A stretch of DNA of 64,000 nucleotides from Plasmodium coatneyi. Its lineage: Eukaryota > Apicomplexa > Aconoidasida > Haemosporida > Plasmodiidae. The translations under genes and the position numbers were made by a program. Positions 58,201-64,000 of the stretch are shown in pieces; the first letter of the stretch is position 1; the number at the start of each line of letters is the position of its first letter. The notes under the pieces were generated by a model. The model made no database searches. It was not told the origin of the DNA and saw only the letters and a list, made by a program, of their open reading frames with translations. Location: positions 2,170,001 through 2,234,000 of the forward strand of contig NC_033567.1 of NCBI RefSeq assembly GCF_001680005.1. The letters are read 5' to 3'.

Positions 58201-61200
58201 AAGTGGAAGGAATAGACGTCAACTGTTCCTTCGAACCCATCATTATGAATGTGGATTCTAACGCGTTAACCCTACTCAACCAGCTATGCAACATACTACT
58301 GGACTTTTCGACCTACTTCTTCGATTTATGCTCATCGAAGGAGAAGGAAGAAGAAGAGGACTTCCTGATAAGAGGTACATCCACGAATGATAATTTTTAT
58401 GACCACACAAGTGACCTACTACTCAGTGATAGTTTTTATTTCAATGTTATGGATGCTTCTACAAGCGCCATGTCAAGTGCATATTCGCTGAGTGACGCGG
58501 ATTCCCCACTTTCGAAGCGCCACCATTTGGAAGAAGAAATCCGCTCCTTCAAGAAAGACGAACTGAGTAGACTATTCGTCAGTTTTTGCCTAACCCCTGA
58601 AGGTAAGACACATTCTAATCCATTCGGTGGAGTGAAATCCGCTGGAGGGGACAACCTCGACGGGGTAAAAACTTTTCGAACCGTAAAGAGTGTTATAGCT
58701 AGCCAAAATGAAAAGAATCGATTTGACCTACCGAGCAGGGAACACCTCTTTAGACACAACTCAGAAAATCACATTGTAAAAAAAAAGGATGACATGAACA
58801 TGACGCTCAGGGACTCTAACGAAAGGGTTAAAAGTCAGACGGATTTACCATTAGACTCCAACACACTCAACATGCTTATGATGAATTTTGTAGAAAATAT
58901 CAAAATGAATTGTAACGTCAATTTCGATGTAATAATTTTGCAAGTATGGGATTCGAACACGGCCTACAATAGGTGCTCTCTAAATTTTGTCATCGAGTAT
59001 TTTTCCTTCCATTTATATTCCCTAAACATTTATGAGCAGAGTGTAGAAGGGGCAGGGGCAGACGGAGTAAGAGGAGGAGGAAATTCCCAATTGCTGGATG
59101 ATCAAAGGGACCTTTCCCCAGGGAGAAGTGGAAAAGATGGCATAACGACTCACTGTCTGGGTGATGACATGCATTTCGAACCGGATATCCGCTTGGGCAG
59201 AAACTCGGAGGTCTCTTCCAACCGCTTCAGCAAAATTGGTAGAGAGAAGAATGCCCAATTGGAAGGGGCATCATATGAGGAGGTATACTCACGTGAGACT
59301 TCGCACAGAGTGTGGGCCAGAAATGGCGAAAGGGGGTCTGCTTCCACGCCGCCTGAATTGAAACGCCCAAATGAGAATAAAAGCCAAATATACATGTGTA
59401 GCAAAAGCGATGAGCAGAATGACAATCGGAGGGGGACAGACATAACCAGGGAAATGGATGATATTACCAATGCTATGACCCCACAGGGGGGGGAAATTCC
59501 TCCAGATGAAGCCAAAGGAAACCATTTGAAGAACGACTTGTCAGACTCGAACCAGTGCGGAGAAGAAAACAAAGGGTGGAGGAAATTATTCAATAGGAAG
59601 AATTTCATAAAAAACATTGAACTGTTCTATGTACAAATAAAGAAAATATTCCAGAAGATATTTTTTAAAAAAAAGGAAACCGAAATGGTCCAACTGGGTC
59701 AAACGGGTCAAATGGACCGAGTCAACCGAATGGAGAGTAATACAAAGCACAATTTTAGCAAATTAAAAAATGAAAACAGAAAATATCAAAACGGAAATCA
59801 AATCTTCATGAATAATGAATACATGTTTACTGATCTAAAAAATTACAACGAGAATAAAAAGAGCAAAAATGTGGAATGTAAGATCGAATTTTTAGTCTAC
59901 TGTGAAAATTTTAACAAAAAGGAAAATTCCTACCAAACATTTGTCGAACCTGTGCGTGTAGAAATTATAGCTGTGAAAAAGGACCTAACGTCTCCAATAC
60001 ATCTGTACTACTATTTCTCATGGCTGAATATTAACCTCAATTTTAACATCCTGGATAATATCCTCTCCCTATGCTGTAGTGTCATTTTTTCTATAATAAC
60101 ACAGAGAACGCGTCTGCTTCTAGGCAGGCACATAAATGAGATAGACAAAAAGAGAAACATGAAAAAACTTCCTCCGGGAGGAAAAAACGACAAAAATGAA
60201 GAACTCTCTTCCAAAAATGTACATACAAATAATGTCATATACCAAACAGAATATGAGGACAACAATACGGAGAAGAAAAACATCAGCGAAATGGATGACA
60301 CGTACACGTCCATGTGTTGGCCAAAATGCTACGCTGTCATGCATGACGAACAGTACAAGGATATTCCCCTACTTACAAATGATCACATCCTATTTAGATA
60401 TAACAAATTTGACGTCCTGCATAGCGTAAATCGATCCCTAGACACGTACATTTTTGGAGAGTTCATTTTGGAGAAGCTTTTGAGAAATTATCAGTACTCG
60501 TGCCAGTATCCAGGGGACTATCTAGCCAAGTATGAAAACGAATTTAATGTGGACAAGTCTGATTCTGCCTCGGAGCAGCTCATTCACATTAAATTGTTTA
60601 ACTATATTAAGAGGAAGAAGAGACTTGAAATGAATAATATTTGTAAGATTAACAATTTGCTTGGTCAGCCTATTGCTATATGCACCATACAGGAGGAGAG
60701 CGATTTGTCCTACGAGGAGAGGGAAGGCCTCTATTCGGAGGCAAGGAGGAACTCCTTCGGGGGGACGCAATATTGCGATAATAAACAGAGTCTCCTCTTG
60801 TCCACCATCGATAGGATATCAAGGAAGAAGTTATTTCAAGGTGGAGTTGGCCGACACGCCGCATTGCCAAACAGCGGGATAACGAACAGAGACAGACAGA
60901 ATCATCCCACCCGTTCGAAGCGTACCTCGCATGCAAAAGGAAGAAGGAGCAGTGACAATCGCTCACCTGGTGGAGAAAACACCCTCACGAAGGAAAAAGA
61001 AAAAAACAATTATTCGTCCGACCCGAATGATCTGAATGCGGATCACACAGACACGTCCACGACGCACAGCAGAAATGCACTCAAGTACCAGTGGAAAATA
61101 TTAAGTAATAACGAATCGCTAGATTTGCCAACACACAAAAATGGAAAAGTGAAATTCTTCCTAATCCGATTCAGACTACTTAATTACATATATGACATCC

Positions 61201-64000
61201 CATCAAGCATACTCAACACGCGGAATGAGAATGAAGATATTATCCGGTTGGTCATTCCAGAGAGGAGATTACCTCCAAATATAAACGCACAAGTGGAGGA
61301 AGAACTATACAATGAGCAACTCCTAGAAATGGATAACTTATCCGTTGAAAGTAATTATCATACTCTATACCCATCTAATTACACCTCGAAAAGGAATACT
61401 AATACAAATAAAGAAGAAGTGTGGAAACCTGCCAACATTCCACAACCACGAAATCATTTGTTCATATTCTTCCGGACAAGTAGCAGAATCAGTCATGAAG
61501 AAAAACAGGAGTATGACTTCTTCCTGTCATCTATCGTGGCTGTTAAGAATAATACAGATTTCCCACTTTATGTTTTCAAATCAGTACCAGGAAATTCAAA
61601 CCGGAATGGAATTTTTAAAGAGTATTTTCACAAGTACAACACAGTACCTTCCCCCCCACCAACGTACACGCTAAAAATTGATAAAAAAATTGAGAAGTTT
61701 ATCCAACATAGTGTGGCAGAAAATAACACCCTCAGTGAGGAAAAAAAAAAAAAAAAGACAACTAGTAAAAATGACGTACGGAGCAGTTGGACAAACCAAA
61801 TGAACAGTCAGAATAATCCTTACCATGAAAGCACAAATAACAAAGAAAAAGCTATCAACTATATTCAACATAAGTCCTACTTGTATGGAAGGAAATGCAT
61901 TAAGAATATATTTCCATTAATGAAACTGTCCTCCGTAGAGCATTACATCTCGGGTGATATCAAATTTAGCTCATTAGCACCTTTGAAATATAAGAGGAAG
62001 AAAAGAAAAAAAGGAAGAAAAAGTAAGCAAAAGCATGAATTACAGAAGAGATTTATTAAAAGAAAAATTAAAGAAATTTACCTCAAGAAGTTTTTTAAAA
62101 AGTCGAAACATAAAAGGATTAGCAAATATGAAAATGGTCTCCTCTCTCGTGAAAAGTTTAGGGATTTTTCTGGACAAGCCAATCCGTACAGAAATATAAT
62201 GTCCATAAATGATTCATTTTTCAGTTTCGCCAAGAGATCTTCCCAGCCATCTGCATCGTCGTCCGCTTCCTCTGCCGCGTCTTCCTCATTGACATCACCC
62301 CCACTGGGCGTAGCTAAGAACACTTCAACCACGTCAGTGAGCATGACGGATTTGTCCAACATAACCTTGTCGTCATTGTCCAATTCGATTTTCTCCATGG
62401 AAAGTACCCCAAGTAACAGTTCCGCTTATGGAAATTCCTTGTGCGATTATGATAAAGACAATTCTGAGGAGCAGGCACTTCTTAATGAGTACTTTAAAAA
62501 GGAGCAAGCAAATGCGCAAGGTGGACTGGATCTCATCAAAATATCGAGCAATAGTAATAAATTAATCCCTATACCTTTGTACTGGCTCGTAGCAGAAAAT
62601 TCATTCATATGGCTCTCAATACAGAATGAAAAAATATACAAACAGGATTTATATGATTTTTTGAATGACCATCAGAATGCAGATTATATGTGTACAAAGG
62701 GAACATTGGACAATATGCTAAATTACCACTCACCTTTCCTTGCCGACACGGCGAAGGCATTCAAACCTTCCATAATTAGGTTAAGAAACCATCTGCTAAA
62801 AGAAAATAACATTTTAACAAAAGAGGGAAATAAAAATAATCCGAATTTATCCAACAGTTACAATTTAAACTACATGAATTTGAAGGAGGTGTACTTCACG
62901 TCCACCATCATCAGCGTCTACAATCCCAATTATGTCCTACATAAGAAGGACGCTCATAATTTCTTCCAAATAAGTATTGATCACGCCCTCATGATTAATA
63001 ATGGATTACCAAGAACCATGTGTCTGACCTATGAGGTCCTCAAACCAAAGTCCACTAAGAGTCTGAAAAAGAGCACTAGCACTTACACCACTTTTCCATC
63101 GGTGGAGCGCTCCAATAGGCAGAAAACGTATCTTGCCACTGATGAGTCGCTCTCTGTCGTTGACTCCTACGTTAGAAGAACCGACGAGAGTGTCTGTGAT
63201 CGGTGTTGCCGCGGTGAGGAGTTCGCCTCGAGTGAGCAGCTCCAATCTAGTGAGAGACTCACCCCGAGTGATGCCTACCATACTGCCCAAACGGATGCAC
63301 AAAGTACAAGTCAGGAGCGCTGTAACACGGATGGTGTGCAGGATGAAGATGTAGACATTACGCGCAATGAGGTGGAGAATTTTACGGACAAATACCCACA
63401 GAATAGAGACAACAAAAGTGAGCAGAGGAAGGAAGATCCAAAGAGAAGCATCCTCTTTTCTGACAACCTGAAGGAGAAAAAAACAAACCTAACTCGAATC
63501 ACACACAATGGAGAAATTGTCTCCATGAAGGACAAAGAGATTTTGCTCAAGGAAGTTAACAATGATAAAAATGTGTTCATATATAAAAACAAAAAAAAGG
63601 AAAACAGCCAAAATGCGGAAAATACCAATGGGAAGATATACATGGAAGAAACGAATTTTATTGTTACTATAAAAAAAGAGGGCAATAAGGATATACACGA
63701 AATTAGGATTGATCCAGGGCAAAACATAAAGCTACCGTTCGTTCCTCACAATATTAATATCTCTTTCGATGGATACAATTCGAGGAGTATTTCAATTAAC
63801 TACCCTCATAAGAAGGGGCGGGAGAAAATCATCCTCGAGAAGGAGGTGAAAGAGGATATGGCGTCGTTTTTCTCGCTTGACTATAGGGAGGAAGGGATAC
63901 CCAATTATGGGGCGACTGTTGGGAGCTCCCCTGATGGAAGCAGCGCGAGTGGGGGCAACTACTCCGAGGCTGTAGTGAAGATCGACCAGGTTGTACACTC
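49221..64000 (+). CDS. VPS13: VPS13-family bridge-like lipid-transfer protein (5' 4,926 codons; 3' end outside the window)
   Basis: Giant protein that forms a hydrophobic groove moving lipids between membranes at organelle contact sites. One uninterrupted frame from 49221 to the window end. It begins with the chorein domain: MFQKFLSDILNKVLGTFIYG, then LLSGKLELTNIHLKQ and LPIFYFMKNPINVYIEDVIL, as at VPS13 N-termini. Later beta-rich groove segments alternate with long Lys/Asn/Ser/Asp-rich inserts (for example 49960-50700, 53320-54000, 54330-55260, 56780-57800, 59040-59600). From about residue 4,090, segments like VKNNTDFPLYVFKSV and IPLYWLVAENSFIWLSIQN resemble the VPS13 adaptor-binding (VAB) region. 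The C-terminal ATG2-C/PH region must lie outside. No intron is seen. It is larger than yeast or human VPS13 because of the inserts. Confidence 0.93.
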   Translation, partial: MFQKFLSDILNKVLGTFIYGIDDEQFGISDLLSGKLELTNIHLKQSVVDMIDIPCRLNFGCIGYFKINLPIFYFMKNPINVYIEDVILVLSTIPPKYFDDKLYKEKYIENKKNLLLSSEYRAIVCSIEGGVIWQMLLSAINNINISVKNVHIRIEDFTSNPSSCFSFGISVEELFLSLPKDGLPIKRDGYYTKKNELVNNTMINMITIKKLGFYMDYLDMKKIMNRKYHTQWDNLYMNNSSSFDVASHQEKKDTISRGKRKKRKKKGDKKGEKHSNNATHRRRNKGEHLNKVRNIKSNEENLNDFQDIIKNVKNSFSGTRRNELDVKSMSKFNQKIHQINKQILRNDQDDHKKSKHDPIIEGSLTDTNADNASSCLGKKDGKCSLSISNFYNFNLFSKKEEKILPVKHNLGIDNDVSWVACITKFSESLENPVLKGKKNEMIKRKRKRNENMNRKNDDFSLHGEQRKNHLMNIHSPVKHPSNDAKEEGQNYLNKAVSFFSLNSFTNVINKNLINRTSNRSSDDVVSPTNEIIISDGYFTTRENGSDPDSICRNVYLGRDTSQRGNTPFRDVKKQKRYVRVQNRRTYCGANKYHYAVDDCKQNSDGEGGSPFFVNRDSTVCLNFASDPEMRTSRGRRGGMKRPGDAQRRSQSYVAAESESQFEKEEKFTKYVKKNEIKEKIRTRKRKKIQSVYLMYEKTYKISKEKLNTFYLFLQLIKNIKHEYVINPNCFEGYGEIYLSLIPTDHGRLPFARCFSSWGIQRRSEKEFEECLPKLSVFITLKNIKIIFSDKQILNFVKWINLNFVTYSVWKAGILSQFEKVKADNEDEIAYINKWVLKLLDTHTSKEEKLDAERFCEQFENNHSINIINLLRSKAFCKLQEFRKEVELRGGATGEDTKNIPNGGNNDGEAHNLTNIDEVENGAVPDKASPEEDHANSSADGNDNQLKQVANESIHVLKLLMKNQKVYNKIKNSFREKIFTIDICIDICIINSTCLVTVETCNQVNNRTVNFVKTYALLMQCIHYHNQISNTHELKNSMDLELYPLTLLLVVKNLDNKYIKPDINVLYILTNAGKKDNYENYHKKFLFNVDNFEFLKKYNLLKRDNKRRNDYAKVGDRSDTLNFGSLRQKLKFLVEDNFFFFPKRDNNIYCNELNNIILSDPSIYLRYDNQSYTILEKPDHRLFLHNCADSIFNINGEIVKSFIDDYFHFCDVREVLSKKKEETVSYKKEYFLQLGARYCNDILDNYTTHTNLFLDVELEKILSFVITKSGKGSEVQGYSLNLNPVKIVTQLTQRMVCYDESVTNKNVYDSFFVQFDGIKVRRILNWDHAARNYKTYLDENFIRPYRILFHSKSKVYFDRKEGGRDKFSFNLNRGNGLHRNSHRGSTFAWDGEVGVSKSDASSQSHTSQGSNNEQSHPPDETQHNDNNDNNPYNSIDKKKKSEIFNLKRNENYSDSEYSSLSNYKQRKSNKFLRSTSCPAVKNRKNASMEQARLDVEKSNIKGASYNIGNLKGAYCMDKTYSPFFFKTCANEYQEEDEMLVNHNFLDMYKKSSNDPTYNDKDIQNSYSYINEESGNYDKSDDKSSNYVFSMSEKASCTIHLCHLKFNPKFPMFICKLNEENMYINICDYDVEFFFLIFSYIYGHYNTQQMENKKRNIFFLKEKIKSMCKLNQKYYKAYANAHKDKPVVSLFRKSGAASVHLKRRHPSRSKETHEMATNSDTASPIHSASLNAKVKKRRKKLKAGKFDQRDDTHAEAPQEDITIDGEKKKKRKSKKRDKSGYSLRKKKSSIFKLAPYRKGRTAEVLRSPNEILPLEGKYSRQRRETLVGYLSDSHVRTTQELSISKLREDLAGIFGEGTDHGGLENHGDYFVTEGRMGQVDAAGTTKCNQQDKQNGNQLGDSFTKLSEQSDDSLLWNGKNLTEVKKNYRYSGTSSPIGQEKSQDERKDKLEKVKKKKKKKREKKRETNQMERMNNHLYNGEDHRTQVSSDDDSWVELLENYDSDESLDDNEKIKVKKMLEDIENIKKRLAHNNFSITCSFSLSIKKIFIRFWKRKSPLKGGNKSNEFRSPDTFQLTENGVNLENKVSSIFGRGKNKAKLSIAQDEDEHIAVEEGDNTLHNLTRTLREHEMNDFHRKDNTNLTVEESKDDLLYNKNFIALNENMQKNMFNNMQYAIPLCTFIFSDIFFVAKVEKNNFTYILYSMNGVDVRDETNITLLSMSSIYHSDLKFVNRSEFGTDRVERISGVNSRSWGRYKSGEKLPNGENFLRSEKSRKIERVNRTKEKGTSEDPLKSNEMIETEDTFLDYSISNIELPDLEKTHLVLLYFGYLFKNNHTFKFILNRTKVKIFWEIIDEFLTWFLSINELLPQMNTIEEDINRKLEDSEDIHLDYLQKVQHINYDVISIKHSNTIVSGNGTYKIAVDSLINRYSVMFQCNEMESSPNGEEHETVDAANEDEITYIDAEDDPMEKYYLITEDKSICSNQYNTIIIENEEDINTTLKEILLHENYFFNYTFNKINKKKNIEKILTAYSVKGDLHKGRQFTSSGSHSIMHGSSSKWPPPNEQLLQKKNYPPAYHADNTKRGSIPLNDLDELNTCHDCLHSKNLDYTAYTKEVCKSKAYPYVHVDIEINYFELWVALDPVRVPQKRKNSYLLSEEANKAYPNGGKNVKRRQTRKTSLVDKAKEWKKNSISSRTKKGADRGKKKRKGSDPYSRYEMEGDGSPPEGEYPYGEYPNGECLSDKHDNHEDGEKRTDRFKFREKMKWCKGANIDKPYVLATKGCLKSVIFFLLYKESLEERGEEKEAAREYSGDGSNRNSGDDSSNNGNEGESSSRVRWLRDTPTKEFPQGSQTVSNNSSNPEKKNNPHDQMEALKIKVMDALGHSNLNKVLDANDFVKSTFMQWIIQVSSYLPCILNMNIFLSQITSAISRPVTRSPFLRAYIDWNNVPYNNILLQPCRVNLNFEMKIPSPEMLIQRCLGINKITSIKIAQKDSLLVQNEVEGIDVNCSFEPIIMNVDSNALTLLNQLCNILLDFSTYFFDLCSSKEKEEEEDFLIRGTSTNDNFYDHTSDLLLSDSFYFNVMDASTSAMSSAYSLSDADSPLSKRHHLEEEIRSFKKDELSRLFVSFCLTPEGKTHSNPFGGVKSAGGDNLDGVKTFRTVKSVIASQNEKNRFDLPSREHLFRHNSENHIVKKKDDMNMTLRDSNERVKSQTDLPLDSNTLNMLMMNFVENIKMNCNVNFDVIILQVWDSNTAYNRCSLNFVIEYFSFHLYSLNIYEQSVEGAGADGVRGGGNSQLLDDQRDLSPGRSGKDGITTHCLGDDMHFEPDIRLGRNSEVSSNRFSKIGREKNAQLEGASYEEVYSRETSHRVWARNGERGSASTPPELKRPNENKSQIYMCSKSDEQNDNRRGTDITREMDDITNAMTPQGGEIPPDEAKGNHLKNDLSDSNQCGEENKGWRKLFNRKNFIKNIELFYVQIKKIFQKIFFKKKETEMVQLGQTGQMDRVNRMESNTKHNFSKLKNENRKYQNGNQIFMNNEYMFTDLKNYNENKKSKNVECKIEFLVYCENFNKKENSYQTFVEPVRVEIIAVKKDLTSPIHLYYYFSWLNINLNFNILDNILSLCCSVIFSIITQRTRLLLGRHINEIDKKRNMKKLPPGGKNDKNEELSSKNVHTNNVIYQTEYEDNNTEKKNISEMDDTYTSMCWPKCYAVMHDEQYKDIPLLTNDHILFRYNKFDVLHSVNRSLDTYIFGEFILEKLLRNYQYSCQYPGDYLAKYENEFNVDKSDSASEQLIHIKLFNYIKRKKRLEMNNICKINNLLGQPIAICTIQEESDLSYEEREGLYSEARRNSFGGTQYCDNKQSLLLSTIDRISRKKLFQGGVGRHAALPNSGITNRDRQNHPTRSKRTSHAKGRRSSDNRSPGGENTLTKEKEKNNYSSDPNDLNADHTDTSTTHSRNALKYQWKILSNNESLDLPTHKNGKVKFFLIRFRLLNYIYDIPSSILNTRNENEDIIRLVIPERRLPPNINAQVEEELYNEQLLEMDNLSVESNYHTLYPSNYTSKRNTNTNKEEVWKPANIPQPRNHLFIFFRTSSRISHEEKQEYDFFLSSIVAVKNNTDFPLYVFKSVPGNSNRNGIFKEYFHKYNTVPSPPPTYTLKIDKKIEKFIQHSVAENNTLSEEKKKKKTTSKNDVRSSWTNQMNSQNNPYHESTNNKEKAINYIQHKSYLYGRKCIKNIFPLMKLSSVEHYISGDIKFSSLAPLKYKRKKRKKGRKSKQKHELQKRFIKRKIKEIYLKKFFKKSKHKRISKYENGLLSREKFRDFSGQANPYRNIMSINDSFFSFAKRSSQPSASSSASSAASSSLTSPPLGVAKNTSTTSVSMTDLSNITLSSLSNSIFSMESTPSNSSAYGNSLCDYDKDNSEEQALLNEYFKKEQANAQGGLDLIKISSNSNKLIPIPLYWLVAENSFIWLSIQNEKIYKQDLYDFLNDHQNADYMCTKGTLDNMLNYHSPFLADTAKAFKPSIIRLRNHLLKENNILTKEGNKNNPNLSNSYNLNYMNLKEVYFTSTIISVYNPNYVLHKKDAHNFFQISIDHALMINNGLPRTMCLTYEVLKPKSTKSLKKSTSTYTTFPSVERSNRQKTYLATDESLSVVDSYVRRTDESVCDRCCRGEEFASSEQLQSSERLTPSDAYHTAQTDAQSTSQERCNTDGVQDEDVDITRNEVENFTDKYPQNRDNKSEQRKEDPKRSILFSDNLKEKKTNLTRITHNGEIVSMKDKEILLKEVNNDKNVFIYKNKKKENSQNAENTNGKIYMEETNFIVTIKKEGNKDIHEIRIDPGQNIKLPFVPHNINISFDGYNSRSISINYPHKKGREKIILEKEVKEDMASFFSLDYREEGIPNYGATVGSSPDGSSASGGNYSEAVVKIDQVVH

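Overview
The window reads as a piece of a core chromosome from a Plasmodium species of the simian/vivax type, most like P. knowlesi or P. coatneyi. The evidence is an apicoplast-targeted lipoyl synthase, Asn/Lys-rich proteins with low-complexity inserts, long poly-A/T tracts, GTAAG...AG introns, interspersed pir genes, and internal arrays of degenerate TTTAGGG/TTCAGGG telomere heptads. The species call is inference.

Left part (1-21.5 kb): the 3' end of a large helical protein; lipoyl synthase (-); a two-exon Usb1 U6-snRNA phosphodiesterase (+); an Asn-rich unknown protein (+); an apparently gene-poor 7 kb that on close reading holds at least two, probably three, small multi-intron genes; and a long FHA-RINGv-FHA ubiquitin-ligase-like protein (+).

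Middle (21.5-30.2 kb): a more AT-rich island with a different character. Two arrays of telomere-like heptads point at each other (G-rich on + at 26.25-26.65 kb, C-rich on + at 26.7-27.6 kb). They are flanked by two pir (KIR-like) genes transcribed away from the arrays: a left two-domain copy broken by one in-frame stop, and a right copy that looks intact. This resembles a telomere-to-telomere junction or subtelomeric insertion inside a conserved core region.

Right part (30.5-64 kb): GRP170/HSP110 with a C-terminal KDEL (-), an N-myristoylation-type TLDc protein (-), mitochondrial aminomethyltransferase GcvT (-), U4/U6 snRNP Prp4 (-), an unrecognised four-exon gene (+) in the divergent gap, and the first 4,926 codons of a giant VPS13 lipid-transfer protein (+) that runs off the window. 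The set lipoyl synthase, GRP170, aminomethyltransferase and VPS13 matches, from memory, the part of P. falciparum chromosome 13 next to kelch13, so kelch13 may lie just beyond the right edge.

Functionally, LipA (apicoplast) and GcvT (mitochondrion) both belong to lipoate-dependent organellar metabolism. Usb1 and Prp4 both serve the U6/U4 spliceosome. The rest are secretory-pathway, membrane-contact, signalling and variant surface proteins. Small spliced genes were assembled by hand from splice signals and reading phase; none was checked against transcripts or databases.
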